Below, piece by piece: positions 51,541-61,217 of a stretch of 64,000 nucleotides of DNA (its first letter is position 1; each line of letters opens with the position of its first letter). Position numbers and translations under genes: made by a program. This DNA comes from Colicola sp016286205 (GTDB taxonomy: Bacteria > Bacteroidota > Bacteroidia > Bacteroidales > Paludibacteraceae): positions 1-64,000 of the forward strand of contig JAEESF010000010.1 of the NCBI GenBank assembly GCA_016286205.1, given 5' to 3'. The notes under the pieces were generated by a model. That model made no database searches, was not told the DNA's origin, and saw nothing but the letters and a program-made list of their open reading frames with translations.

Positions 51541-53607
51541 ATGGCAACATGTAGAAAGTCGAAACAGTCGATTTCAAAGCCGCAATTGCGACTGGTAGAA
51601 CGCGACCCGTATCTGCAACCTTATGCGGACGCGTTGCAAGGTCGTTACGATTATGCTCTGCGCAAGGAGCAGGAAATAACTGGTGGACAACCGCTGTCCG
51701 AATGGGCTTCCGGCTATCTCTATTTTGGTCTGCACAAGACGGCTGATGGATGGGTGCTCCGCGAATGGGCACCGAATGCAACAGCTATTTATATCAAGGG
51801 TGACATGAACTCTTGGGAGAAAAACGAACACTATCGTTTGCAACCTAAGGAGAATGGCGTTTGGGAAATCACATTGCCCGAACGTGCTCTGCAGCACGGC
51901 CAGTACTATCGCCTTTTGGTGGAATGGAACGGCGGATGGGGAGAACGTATTCCGAGTTATGTACGCCGCGTTGTGCAAGACGACCAAACCAAGATTTTCT
52001 CTGCACAGGTATGGGACGAACCGGAATATCAATGGCAAAATCGCAAGAAATCGAAGAAAGGTTTTGGTCAGGACGGACTCTATATCTACGAGTGTCATAT
52101 TGGTATGTCGTCCGAGCAGGAGAAAGTGAACTCGTATGAGGAATTCCGTCGCGATGTGTTGCCGCGTATCCAAGCGTTGGGGTATAATTGCATCCAAATC
52201 ATGGCTATCCAGGAGCATCCGTACTATGGATCGTTTGGATATCATGTATCTAATTTCTTTGCTGCTAGTAGCCGATTTGGTACGCCTAACGAACTGAAGG
52301 CATTGATTGACGATGCACACGGACGTGGCATGTATGTCATCATGGACCTGGTGCATAGTCATGCCGTAAAGAACGAACTCGAGGGACTGGGCAATTTTGA
52401 TGGTACGGGTTATCAGTATTTCCATGATGGTGGTCGTCGCGAACATCCGGCTTGGGATAGTCTGTGCTTCAATTATGGCAAGAACGAAGTACTGCATTTC
52501 TTGCTCTCCAATTGCAAGTTCTGGCTCGATGAATATGATTTCGATGGTTATCGCTTCGATGGCGTGACTTCGATGATCTATCGTAGTCATGGTTTGGGCG
52601 AAGATTTCAATGGCTATGGGAGCTATTTTAATGGTAATGAAGATGGCGATGCGTTGATGTACTTGACACTTGCCAACAAGCTAATTCACCAAGTTAAACC
52701 GTACGCCATTACGATAGCAGAAGAGATGTCCGGTATGCCGGGTCTCGCTTGTCCGCAAGCCGATGGAGGTGTTGGATTCGACTATCGTCTTGCAATGGGT
52801 ATCCCTGACTTCTGGATCAAGTATATCAAGGAAGTGAAGGACGAAGATTGGAAAGCAGGACATATTCTCTACGAGATGACTAATCGCCGCGAGGATGAAA
52901 AGACGATCAGTTACGCGGAGAGTCACGACCAAGCCTTGGTAGGCGATAAGACTATTATCTTCCGTCTCGTCGATGCAGATATGTACTGGCACTTTGAGCA
53001 TGGCCATGCCAACTATATGGTAGATCGCGGTATTGCACTCCACAAGATGATACGACTCATCACGGCTTCTACTATCAACGGTGGATATCTCACCTTTATG
53101 GGCAATGAGTTTGGTCATCCTGAGTGGATCGATTTCCCGCGCGAAGGAAACGGTTGGAGTTATAAATATGCCCGCCGTCAGTGGAGCTTGGTGGACAATC
53201 CTAACTATTTCTTCTCCGATCTCAACCGCTTCGACGAAGCGATGATTCACCTGCTGCGCGAACACTTGCATACTGTGAAGGATGAGTGTGGCAAACACCT
53301 GCCTTGGGTGATGAAATGGTGGGACAACGAGGGAGACCAAGTAGTTGCATACCAACGTGGAGACTTGCTGTTCGTCTTCAACTGGAATGGACAAAAATCC
53401 TTCCCTGATTACGGTATCCTTGTGCCGGAAGGAAAATATCGCGTAGTGCTGAATACCGATGCTAAAGAGTTTGCCGGATTTGGCCTCAGTGATGATTCGG
53501 TGGAGCACTTCACGCAGCATGACAATCTTTATGCAAAGGATGGTAAAGGTTGGCTCAAGATGTATATCCCGGCAAGATGCGCTATTGTATTGCAAAAAAT
53601 AGACTGA
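51541..53607 (+). CDS. glgB: 1,4-alpha-glucan branching enzyme
   Basis: This 688-residue GH13 enzyme introduces alpha-1,6 branches into glycogen. A CBM48 domain covers about 60-160 (LREWAPNATAIYIKGDMNSWE). The catalytic barrel starts near 180 (YECHIGMSSEQEKVNSYEEF), with the nucleophile Asp in YRFDGVTSM, the acid/base Glu in AEEMSGMPG and the third Asp in AESHDQALVGDKT. The layout and length agree with the eukaryote-like branching enzymes found in Bacteroidota. It follows yhcH by 29 bp and precedes the thioredoxin-like gene by 1 bp. Confidence 0.94.
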   Translation: MATCRKSKQSISKPQLRLVERDPYLQPYADALQGRYDYALRKEQEITGGQPLSEWASGYLYFGLHKTADGWVLREWAPNATAIYIKGDMNSWEKNEHYRLQPKENGVWEITLPERALQHGQYYRLLVEWNGGWGERIPSYVRRVVQDDQTKIFSAQVWDEPEYQWQNRKKSKKGFGQDGLYIYECHIGMSSEQEKVNSYEEFRRDVLPRIQALGYNCIQIMAIQEHPYYGSFGYHVSNFFAASSRFGTPNELKALIDDAHGRGMYVIMDLVHSHAVKNELEGLGNFDGTGYQYFHDGGRREHPAWDSLCFNYGKNEVLHFLLSNCKFWLDEYDFDGYRFDGVTSMIYRSHGLGEDFNGYGSYFNGNEDGDALMYLTLANKLIHQVKPYAITIAEEMSGMPGLACPQADGGVGFDYRLAMGIPDFWIKYIKEVKDEDWKAGHILYEMTNRREDEKTISYAESHDQALVGDKTIIFRLVDADMYWHFEHGHANYMVDRGIALHKMIRLITASTINGGYLTFMGNEFGHPEWIDFPREGNGWSYKYARRQWSLVDNPNYFFSDLNRFDEAMIHLLREHLHTVKDECGKHLPWVMKWWDNEGDQVVAYQRGDLLFVFNWNGQKSFPDYGILVPEGKYRVVLNTDAKEFAGFGLSDDSVEHFTQHDNLYAKDGKGWLKMYIPARCAIVLQKID

Positions 53608-53608
53608 T

Positions 53609-54388
53609 ATGAAAATAACAAAACAAATTCTTGTTGCGCTCTGCGCACTGTTGGCTCTGACTGCATGTCATAAGGAGAAAATCGATGTCAAGGCCGAGTA
53701 TGAACGACTCTATGAGAATGCTTCGGCAGCATACGAAAACGCCACCACAATGGAAGAGATGGAGGCTAGTTATCAAAAACTGATAGATTCCACTTATCTG
53801 CTTCTGGAAGCAAACATGGGCGAACCTTACACGGATACCCTTTTCGTTCAGAATTACTATATGTTGTCTTTGGAGCAACGTACCACTCTGTTCGAGAAGA
53901 TGCCGGCAGCAATGAAAGAGAACGAGGATATAGCAGAACTGCAAAAGAAATTCCTCGTTGAAATCGCAACTTCTGCGGGTAATCCTTATACCGATTTCAT
54001 CTCGCTCACTCCGGAAGGAGAAGAATTGGCTTTAAGCGATTTGGTAGGTAAAACCGATTATGTGCTTGTCGATTTCTGGGCTTCCTGGTGCCGCCCTTGC
54101 CGCCAACTTCTGCCGGTTCTCAAAGAGATTTATGCGTCTCAACCGAAAGGTCATCTGCAGATTTTGGGATGCAGCGTTGACAAGGATGAGGCTGCATGGC
54201 GCACGGCTCTTGCCGAAGAAGAACTGCCTTGGCCGCAGATTCGCGATGGCCGAGAGGGTAACTATATTTGCGCTGATAAATATGCGGTAATGTTTATTCC
54301 TACCACTATCTTGATTGATAAGGAGGGAATGATTGTTGCCCGCAATCCGGAAGAACCCGAATTGGAAGAAATTTTGTTAGGAGAATAA
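53609..54388 (+). CDS. TlpA/ResA-like thioredoxin-domain lipoprotein
   Basis: This 259-residue lipoprotein has a signal ending LLALTAC with Cys20. An N-terminal helical segment (about 25-125, rich in Glu and Tyr) precedes a thioredoxin-like domain at about 128-259. The redox motif WCRPC has Cys161 and Cys164. The family of TlpA-like reductases with a helical N-terminal part is common in Bacteroidota and works in the periplasm. It starts 1 bp after glgB stops. A link to glycogen metabolism is not implied by its biochemistry. Confidence 0.9.
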   Translation: MKITKQILVALCALLALTACHKEKIDVKAEYERLYENASAAYENATTMEEMEASYQKLIDSTYLLLEANMGEPYTDTLFVQNYYMLSLEQRTTLFEKMPAAMKENEDIAELQKKFLVEIATSAGNPYTDFISLTPEGEELALSDLVGKTDYVLVDFWASWCRPCRQLLPVLKEIYASQPKGHLQILGCSVDKDEAAWRTALAEEELPWPQIRDGREGNYICADKYAVMFIPTTILIDKEGMIVARNPEEPELEEILLGE

Positions 54389-54405
54389 ATAAATCGTAAA
54401 GAATA

Positions 54406-55215
54406 ATGAGAGTAATTATCGAACCTTCGTATGACCTGCTGAGCCAGTGGGCTGCGAATTATGTGGCTAAACGTATCAACGAGTTTGGCCCGAAGGAGAG
54501 CGCTCCTTTTGTACTGGGTCTGCCTACTGGCAGTTCGCCACTGGGAATGTACAAAGCGCTGATTAAATTGAACCAAGAAGGAAAAGTGTCGTTCCGCAAT
54601 GTGGTAACATTCAATATGGATGAGTATGTTGGTCTGCCCGAAGAGCATCCTGAGAGTTATCATAGTTTCATGTGGAATAATTTCTTCAATCATATCGACA
54701 TCCGCAAAGAGAATGTGAATATCTTGAATGGCAATGCCGCAGACCTGGAGGCGGAATGCGCACGCTATGAGGCTAAGATCAAGCAGTTTGGTGGCATTCA
54801 TCTTTTCCTCGGTGGTATTGGTCCGGACGGGCACATAGCATTCAACGAACCGGGTTCGTCGCTCTCTAGCCGTACGCGTAAAAAAGAGTTGACTACTGAT
54901 ACGATTATTGCCAATAGTCGTTTCTTTGAAAACGATGTCAACAAAGTACCTAAAACGGCTCTTACCGTGGGTGTGGGAACTGTGATGGATGCGAAGGAAG
55001 TGCTGATCGTTGTGAATGGTCACAACAAAGCTCGTGCTTTACAGCACGCTATCGAAGAACCGATTAGTCATATGTGGACGGTTTCTGCACTTCAGATGCA
55101 CCAACACGGCATCATCGTTTGCGACGAAGCAGCCTGCGAGGAACTCAAACTCGGCACATACAAGTATTTCCGTGATATTGAACGCAACAACCTTGATCCG
55201 AAGACGTTACTATAA
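54406..55215 (+). CDS. nagB: Glucosamine-6-phosphate deaminase
   Basis: This 269-residue cytoplasmic enzyme converts glucosamine 6-phosphate to fructose 6-phosphate and ammonia. Motifs are LGLPTGSSPLGMYKAL (phosphate binding, about residues 40-55), FNMDEYVGLP, with the catalytic Asp, at about 69-78, and GGIGPDGHIAFNEPGSS, with the catalytic His, at about 137-153. Its length matches the hexameric enzyme. The stop codon overlaps the cysS start (TAATG). It lies in the same operon as glgB, which may help balance carbon storage and amino-sugar use. Confidence 0.96.
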   Translation: MRVIIEPSYDLLSQWAANYVAKRINEFGPKESAPFVLGLPTGSSPLGMYKALIKLNQEGKVSFRNVVTFNMDEYVGLPEEHPESYHSFMWNNFFNHIDIRKENVNILNGNAADLEAECARYEAKIKQFGGIHLFLGGIGPDGHIAFNEPGSSLSSRTRKKELTTDTIIANSRFFENDVNKVPKTALTVGVGTVMDAKEVLIVVNGHNKARALQHAIEEPISHMWTVSALQMHQHGIIVCDEAACEELKLGTYKYFRDIERNNLDPKTLL

Positions 55216-56678
55216 TGTTAGAAATCTATAATTCCCTATCTCGTCTTAAAGAAGAGTTCCGCCCGTTGCACGAAGGACACGTGGGCATGTATGTTTGCGG
55301 TCCTACTGTCTATGGCGATGCCCATTTGGGCCATGCACGTCCGGCTATTACCTTCGATTTGCTGTATCGCTATTTGCTGCATCTTGGCTACAAGGTGCGT
55401 TATGTGCGCAACATAACCGATGTCGGGCATCTCGAGCATGATGCAGATGAGGGCGAAGACAAAATAGCAAAAAAAGCACGACTTGAGCAACTCGAGCCGA
55501 TGGAAGTGGTGCAATATTATACCAACCGCTATCATCGTGATATGGCTGCTCTCAATGTGTTGCCTCCATCTATCGAACCTCATGCTTCGGGCCATATCAT
55601 TGAGCAGATTGCTTTCGTGCAGAAGATACTTGACCATGGTTATGCATACGTCGCCAATGGTTCAGTCTATATGGACGTGGAGAAATATGCTAAGGATTAT
55701 CCTTATGGCAAATTGTCCGGACGTAACCTCAACGATATCGTTACCGAGACACGCGAACTAGATGGTCAGGCGGAGAAAAAGCACAGTTACGATTTTGCAC
55801 TTTGGAAGAAGGCTTCGCCCGAACATATCATGCATTGGCCGAGCCCATGGTCAGAAGGATTTCCCGGTTGGCATATGGAGTGTTCTACTATGGGAACCAA
55901 ATATCTGGGCGAGCAGTTTGATATTCACGGAGGTGGCCTTGATCTGATCTTCCCGCATCATGAGGCAGAGATTGCCCAATCGTGTGCTGCGCTTGGCCAT
56001 GAGTCGGTTCACTATTGGATGCACAATAATATGATTACCATCGCAGGTAAGAAAATGGGCAAGAGCTACAACAATTTCATTACGTTGGAGCAGTTCTTTA
56101 GTGGTGAGCATCCATTATTGAGCAAGCCGTTTGGCCCGATGGTGATTCGATTCTTCATTCTGCAGGCTCATTATCGTTCGACAGTCGATTTCTCGTCTGA
56201 GGCACTTGAGGCGGCAGAGAAGGGTTTGCAACGTATGCAGGAAGCATATGCGCGCCTCTTGAAACTGCAGGCAGGTCCAAAAACTTCCGTTGAAATCGAC
56301 AATTTGCGTAAGCGTTGCCAAGAGGCGATGGACGATGATCTAAATTCGCCGTTTGTAATAGCAGCACTTTTTGATTCGGCGAAAGCCATCAATACGGTTT
56401 GGGACGGCAAGGGCACTATCAGCGAAGTCGATCTCGCTGAATTGCGTGATGTATGGAAGACCTACGCTATTGATATTCTTGGTTTGCGTTTGGAGGAACA
56501 AGATGCAGGTGATTCCAAACTGAAAGCATTCGGTGGCGCTATCGACTTGCTGCTTGGCATTCGTTTGGAAGCTAAGCAAAACAAGGATTGGGCAACTAGC
56601 GATAAGATTCGCAACGAACTCACCGCGCTAGGTTTCCAAATCAAAGATACGAAAGACGGCTTCGAATGGAGTCTCTAA
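55215..56678 (+). CDS. cysS: Cysteinyl-tRNA synthetase
   Basis: This 487-residue class I synthetase charges tRNA-Cys. The zinc-site Cys is in GMYVCGPTVYGDAHLGHARP, which also holds the HIGH motif in the form HLGH. The second zinc-ligand region is GWHMECSTM, with HGGGLDLIFPHHEAE next to it. The KMSKS loop is KMGKSYNNF. An anticodon-binding DALR domain and a short C-terminal domain finish the protein. It overlaps nagB by 1 nt and the next gene by 13 nt. Confidence 0.96.
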   Translation: MLEIYNSLSRLKEEFRPLHEGHVGMYVCGPTVYGDAHLGHARPAITFDLLYRYLLHLGYKVRYVRNITDVGHLEHDADEGEDKIAKKARLEQLEPMEVVQYYTNRYHRDMAALNVLPPSIEPHASGHIIEQIAFVQKILDHGYAYVANGSVYMDVEKYAKDYPYGKLSGRNLNDIVTETRELDGQAEKKHSYDFALWKKASPEHIMHWPSPWSEGFPGWHMECSTMGTKYLGEQFDIHGGGLDLIFPHHEAEIAQSCAALGHESVHYWMHNNMITIAGKKMGKSYNNFITLEQFFSGEHPLLSKPFGPMVIRFFILQAHYRSTVDFSSEALEAAEKGLQRMQEAYARLLKLQAGPKTSVEIDNLRKRCQEAMDDDLNSPFVIAALFDSAKAINTVWDGKGTISEVDLAELRDVWKTYAIDILGLRLEEQDAGDSKLKAFGGAIDLLLGIRLEAKQNKDWATSDKIRNELTALGFQIKDTKDGFEWSL

Positions 56679-57379
56679 AAGAGAAATATCATTGGTATAA
56701 GAAGGCGCTATGGGTGCTTGCCGCCCTGGCCCTTCTTCCGTTTGTGATTATTCCTTTTTGGAAATGCAGTGGACCGGAGGAACAGGAGGAAACGATTGTA
56801 GAAGATAATTTGGTAGCTTATCCCGGTCGTACCTTCAGTTACAAACTCAAGTTCAACGATTTGCAATCTCGTCAGCATGAGGTAGCAAGTCGCATTGGCC
56901 TGCCGCGCCCACCGCAAGACAGGGCGGATGCAGCATCCATGCGGAAGCAATTGGTAGAAATCACTACGTGCGATAATTACGTGGTGGACAGTTTGACCCA
57001 TTCGGTGCCTTACCTGATTCCTTCTGCCAAACGTGAACTAGATTCTATCGGTGCGGGCTTTGCTGATATCCTTCAGCGAAACAACTTGCCGCATTATCGC
57101 TTCTATGTAACATCTGTTTTGCGTACGCAAGAAGATATACGATATCTGCAGAAGAGCGGCAATATCAATTCTGTAACTCAGTCATGCCATTGCTACGGCA
57201 CTACTTTTGACCTCGCGTATATGCGTTATGATAAGGTAACGCGCACGCGCGACTACATGCACGAAGATAATCTGAAATTAGTGTTGGGGCAGACATTGCT
57301 GAATGAGCAACGCAAGGGGAGAATATTTGTCAAGTACGAAGCGAAACAGTCATGTTTCCATATTACCGTGCGGCAATAG
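56666..57379 (+). CDS. DUF5715 family membrane protein, D,D-peptidase-like fold
   Basis: This 237-residue protein has one N-terminal membrane anchor (about 14-31). Its C-terminal domain (about 115-237) shows SCHCYGTTFDLAYMRYD and a final FHITV, the His...Asp...His pattern of metal-dependent D,D-carboxypeptidase or hedgehog-type folds. This suggests a periplasmic peptidoglycan hydrolase or a related binding protein. It overlaps cysS by 13 nt and its last 17 nt overlap the opposite-strand gene ending at 57363. The family label comes from memory. Confidence 0.7.
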   Translation: MESLKEKYHWYKKALWVLAALALLPFVIIPFWKCSGPEEQEETIVEDNLVAYPGRTFSYKLKFNDLQSRQHEVASRIGLPRPPQDRADAASMRKQLVEITTCDNYVVDSLTHSVPYLIPSAKRELDSIGAGFADILQRNNLPHYRFYVTSVLRTQEDIRYLQKSGNINSVTQSCHCYGTTFDLAYMRYDKVTRTRDYMHEDNLKLVLGQTLLNEQRKGRIFVKYEAKQSCFHITVRQ

Positions 57380-57770
57380 CCCTTCGTTCTCTAACAATCA
57401 TCAGAGCTTCCTCGCGTATATCGTCAGGAAGCTCTATTTGTCTTAGTTGCAGGCTGCGACACCAGCCAGGAACATCGTTTTCCGGAAGAGTATTGAATAC
57501 CTGACGAATAGCTTCGTGCTGTTCTTGGGTATAATTGGCGGGATTTATTCCTGCTAACTCATCCAATTCTTCGTCATCGTAATATTCGGGCTTAGCATCC
57601 GATTGCAGCAATGTCTCCTTTTCGCAAACCAGGTGCATTCCACAACATTCGCCCTCGGTTGGCGTTGGAACAGTAGTGGCTTTGGGCGCGCGCTTTTTTC
57701 TACGTTCATGCAGTTCTGTCGCAATTAAGACAAAGAGCGCTAATGCTATGAAGATAATTAGAGGAATCAT
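57363..57770 (-). CDS. Small membrane protein coupled to parE, function unknown
   Basis: This 135-residue protein has one N-terminal membrane segment (PLIIFIALALFVLIATEL) and a basic stretch (HERRKKRAPK). After a short linker comes a conserved-looking core: ECCGMHLVCEKETLL, then YYDDEELDELAG and a helical C-terminus. Similar proteins follow parE in Bacteroidota, but no function is known to me. The cysteine-rich CCGMH..C part could bind metal. It starts inside the end of parE (ATGA overlap, 4 nt) and converges on DUF5715 with a 17-nt overlap. Confidence 0.75.
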   Translation of the reverse strand: MIPLIIFIALALFVLIATELHERRKKRAPKATTVPTPTEGECCGMHLVCEKETLLQSDAKPEYYDDEELDELAGINPANYTQEQHEAIRQVFNTLPENDVPGWCRSLQLRQIELPDDIREEALMIVRERRAIAAR

Positions 57771-59686
57771 TCGTCTCCTTCAACCACATCTTCCTCAATG
57801 CGGAGGTTGTCGATAATAAAGTTCTGACGTTCGGTTGTGTTTTTGCCCATGTAGTAAGCCAGCAAATCACTTACCTTGTCATCCTTGCGAAGCATGACTT
57901 GGTCCAAACGGATGCCTGCTCCGATAAATTCCTTGAACTCTTCCCAAGAAATCTCACCCAGACCTTTGAATCGTGTGATCTCCGGATTCTTAATCTCGTT
58001 CAGCGCTGTCAGACGTTCCTCTTCGCTATAGCAATAGCGAGTCTGATTCTTGTCTTTGACGCGGAAGAGAGGTGTCTGCAGAATATAGACGTGTCCTTTC
58101 TTAACCAGATCCGGGAAGAACTGCAGGAAGAAGGTCAACATCAGCAAGCGAATGTGCATACCATCGACATCGGCATCGGTAGCGATGATCACTTTGTTGT
58201 AACGCAATTCGTCCAATCCATCTTCTATGTTCAGAGCCGATTGCAGGCAATTGAATTCTTCATTCTCATATACCACCTGTTTGGTCAGTCCGAAACAGTT
58301 CAGCGGTTTGCCTCGTAGCGAGAATACGGCCTGGGTACGGACATCGCGGCTTTTTGTGATACTACCGGAAGCGGAAAGACCCTCGGTGATGAAAATGCTA
58401 CTCTCCAAACGCAAATCTTCGTCAGAATCTTTGGACGGGCGAACCGGTTTCGGATCATTCAGGTGAATCTGGCAATCGCGTAACTTAGGATTGTTGATGA
58501 GGTTCTTCTTTGCTCTTTCGCGTGCATTCTTCGAAACAGCGGCAATGGCTTTACGCTCTTTCTCGCTGTCCTGTATTTTTTGCAACATTACCTCTGTTAT
58601 CTCCGGATGTTTGTGGAGATAATTGTCGAGTTGCTGTTTGACAAAATCATTGACGAATTTGTTGACACTCAGTCCGCCTGTCGGTGACATATCTTTCGAA
58701 CCCAGTTTGACTTTGGTCTGGCTCTCGAATACAGGCTCTTCCACATTGATGGCAATAGCACCCACAACGCCGTTTCGGATATCGGACAGGTCTTGATTCT
58801 TGTTGAAAAACTCCTTGATAGTACGGCCGATGGCCTCGCGATAAGCGGCTTGGTGTGTTCCTCCTTGTATGGTGTGCTGGCCGTTTACGAACGAATAATA
58901 CTCGTCTCCGTTTTGATCCGTATGGGTCAGTGCGATCTCAATATCTTCGCCCTTGATGTGAATAATCGGGTAGAGTGGTTCTACGGTCATATTCTCGGTC
59001 AAAAGATCCAACAGACCGAACTTCGAAACGAATTTCTGGCCGTTGTAGACGAGCGTCAGACCGGTATTCAGATAAGCATAGTTGCGAAGCAGTTCCTCAA
59101 TGTAATCATCGCGGAATTTGTAGTTCTCAAACAGCCCCTTGCTGTTGTCCGGCACAAACTCAATCACCGTGCCTCGTTTCTCCGGACCATTGTATTCCTG
59201 AATATCGGTATCGGAAACCAGATGGCCTTGTTTGAACACGGCTTTGCGGGTCTTGCCTTCACGGAAAGACTGTACGCTAAATTCCATAGAAAGTGCATTC
59301 ACGGCTTTGGTACCCACACCGTTCAATCCGACAGATTTCTTGAAAGCTTTGCTGTCGTATTTACCACCGGTGTTCAGCAACGATACGGCTTCTACCATCT
59401 TGCCTAAAGGAATTCCGCGGCCATAGTCTCTCACGCGAACACGTCCATCATGGATGTCCACATCTATCACTTTGCCTTCACCCATACGGAACTCGTCGAT
59501 AGAGTTGTCTATCGTCTCTTTGACTAATACGTAGATACCATCATCACTATGGGAACCATCACCGAGTTTTCCGATGTACATACCCGGACGACGACGAATG
59601 TGCTCACGATCATCAAGATGGATGATATTTTCGTCGCCGTAGGAAGTTTCTACGGGTGTTTTAGGGGTTTCGTCTATTTCTGCCAT
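57767..59686 (-). CDS. parE: DNA topoisomerase IV subunit B
   Basis: This 639-residue ATPase subunit of topoisomerase IV partners with ParC to decatenate chromosomes. It has RRRPGMYIGKLGDGS, the GHKL site DNSIDEFRMG and GRGIPLG, VGLNGVGTKAVNALS, and the TOPRIM motifs EGLSASGS and IATDADVDGMHIR. The start at 59686 (MAEIDE) is preferred because the upstream Met at 59713 overlaps the -7 box (59711-59718) and lies before the transcription start. Naming ParE rather than GyrB rests on the shorter length, lack of the GyrB insertion and Bacteroidota context. Confidence 0.9.
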   Translation of the reverse strand: MAEIDETPKTPVETSYGDENIIHLDDREHIRRRPGMYIGKLGDGSHSDDGIYVLVKETIDNSIDEFRMGEGKVIDVDIHDGRVRVRDYGRGIPLGKMVEAVSLLNTGGKYDSKAFKKSVGLNGVGTKAVNALSMEFSVQSFREGKTRKAVFKQGHLVSDTDIQEYNGPEKRGTVIEFVPDNSKGLFENYKFRDDYIEELLRNYAYLNTGLTLVYNGQKFVSKFGLLDLLTENMTVEPLYPIIHIKGEDIEIALTHTDQNGDEYYSFVNGQHTIQGGTHQAAYREAIGRTIKEFFNKNQDLSDIRNGVVGAIAINVEEPVFESQTKVKLGSKDMSPTGGLSVNKFVNDFVKQQLDNYLHKHPEITEVMLQKIQDSEKERKAIAAVSKNARERAKKNLINNPKLRDCQIHLNDPKPVRPSKDSDEDLRLESSIFITEGLSASGSITKSRDVRTQAVFSLRGKPLNCFGLTKQVVYENEEFNCLQSALNIEDGLDELRYNKVIIATDADVDGMHIRLLMLTFFLQFFPDLVKKGHVYILQTPLFRVKDKNQTRYCYSEEERLTALNEIKNPEITRFKGLGEISWEEFKEFIGAGIRLDQVMLRKDDKVSDLLAYYMGKNTTERQNFIIDNLRIEEDVVEGDE

Positions 59687-59710
59687 ACTATCCCAAATTA
59701 AAATCGGGCA

Positions 59711-59742
59711 CAAAAGTACACAAAAAAAATGAATTATGCAAA
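59711..59742 (-). promoter_or_regulatory. Promoter of parE
   Basis: On the minus strand a -33 TTTG (59739-59742), a 20-bp spacer and a -7 TACTTTTG (59711-59718). It decides the parE start codon at 59686. Confidence 0.75.
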
Positions 59743-59776
59743 TTTTTGCATAAATAAATCTATTTTAGCGGGGAAA

Positions 59777-61198
59777 TTAGAGCAATCCGCGGTCCTTGGC
59801 CAATTGCATCAGATAGGCTTTCGCGGGCTCGTATTCGTTAGGAATAATGCCATCGAGAATAGCATCTTTGATTGCCATCTTCAGTTCGCCCACGGTAGAA
59901 CACGGTTCCAGGTGGAGAATCTCCATGATTTCATCGCCTTTGACAGGTGGTTGGAAATTGCGTATGCGGTCCCGTTCTTCCAGTTCCACCATCTTCTCTC
60001 TAACTAACTGATAGTTCCGATGGAATCGGGCTTTTTTCTCCTCATTGCGACTGGTGATATCGGCATCGCAGAGGAGCATGAGATCGTCAATATCGTCACC
60101 TGCTTCGAAGAGCAAACGGCGAACTGCGCTATCGGTTACGGTGTCTTCTATCAGATTGATGGGGCGCATGTGCAAATCTACCATTTTGCGGACATACTCC
60201 ATCTTCTCGTTTTGCGGCAGTTTCATCTTAGCGAAGATGCGCGGCACCATTTTCGCGCCCAAGTAATTGTGGTTGCGGAAAGTCCATCCATTCTGCGCAT
60301 CCCATGCTTTGCTTTTGGGTTTTCCGATGTCGTGTAACAGAGCCGCCCAACGCAGCCACAAGTCTTTTTCCGCTAACCGCTGGCTATCTGCTACATTATC
60401 TAGCACTTGCAGCGTGTGGTAGAATACATCTTTATGCCCGCGCCCGCCCTTTACTTCTATGCCTTTCAGCGCAGCCAGTTCAGGGAAGATGAGTGGCAGA
60501 AGTCCGGTTTTGTCGAGCAAGAGCCATCCCTCCGAGGGCTTGCGACTAAGCATGATTTTGTTTAGTTCGTCCGCTATGCGTTCGCGCGTGATGATCTCAA
60601 TACGTTTCGCGTTGCGCGCGATGGCATCGAAAGTCTCCGGATAGAGATTGAATCCCAATTGCGTAGCAAAACGGATAGCCCGCATCATGCGCAACGGATC
60701 GTCGCTGAAAGTAATGTCCGGATCTAGTGGCGTGCGAATGATACAACGCTCTAAATCCCCGATTCCATCGAAAGGATCTAGCAATTCGCCGTATCGATTT
60801 TTGTTCAGACAGATGGCCATCGCATTGATGGTAAAGTCGCGGCGATCTTGGTCTTCTTGCAGCGTTCCATCTTCCACTATCGGATTGCGGCTATCATGCC
60901 GATAACTCTCGCGCCGCGCGCCAACAAATTCCAGCTCCAGGTCTTTGCGTTTGACTTGCGCTGTTCCGTAGGTTTTGAAGATAGACAAATGCGCTCCGCG
61001 TCCCAAACGCTTCGCTACGGCTTCTGCCAGCGCAATACCCGAACCAACCACCACCACATCTATATCGGTGCTCTCGCGATGCAGAAATAGGTCACGCACC
61101 CAACCGCCAATCACATAGCAATCGAGTCTGAGTTTATCCGCTTCTTCGCCCACCAGATGAAGAATAGGTAAGTTGATTTTTTCTTGATTAATGACCAT
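59777..61198 (-). CDS. cca: CCA-adding tRNA nucleotidyltransferase with HD domain
   Basis: This 473-residue enzyme builds or repairs the 3' CCA of tRNAs, which the tRNA-Pro in this window lacks. The nucleotidyltransferase head has the GGWVRD motif and STDIDVVV, with the two metal-binding Asp. The neck follows with RRDFTINAMA and DPLRMMRAIRFA. An HD-type domain (KDVFYHTLQVLDN...LHDIGKPK) lies in the C-terminal half. The start at 61198 (MVINQE) is chosen because the longer frame from 61279 crosses the promoter at 61218-61249. Whether it also makes A-only additions cannot be told. Confidence 0.93.
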   Translation of the reverse strand: MVINQEKINLPILHLVGEEADKLRLDCYVIGGWVRDLFLHRESTDIDVVVVGSGIALAEAVAKRLGRGAHLSIFKTYGTAQVKRKDLELEFVGARRESYRHDSRNPIVEDGTLQEDQDRRDFTINAMAICLNKNRYGELLDPFDGIGDLERCIIRTPLDPDITFSDDPLRMMRAIRFATQLGFNLYPETFDAIARNAKRIEIITRERIADELNKIMLSRKPSEGWLLLDKTGLLPLIFPELAALKGIEVKGGRGHKDVFYHTLQVLDNVADSQRLAEKDLWLRWAALLHDIGKPKSKAWDAQNGWTFRNHNYLGAKMVPRIFAKMKLPQNEKMEYVRKMVDLHMRPINLIEDTVTDSAVRRLLFEAGDDIDDLMLLCDADITSRNEEKKARFHRNYQLVREKMVELEERDRIRNFQPPVKGDEIMEILHLEPCSTVGELKMAIKDAILDGIIPNEYEPAKAYLMQLAKDRGLL

Positions 61199-61217
61199 TG
61201 TCTGACCTTTGCGGCTG

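Noticed and set aside
51574..53595. Two long antisense open frames (338 and 304 codons) opposite glgB
   Set aside because: They lie fully inside a clear GH13 gene, have shadow-like composition and no promoter or recognisable domain.
59687..59713. Longer parE start at 59713
   Set aside because: This Met overlaps the -7 box and precedes the predicted transcription start; 59686 gives a normal N-terminus.
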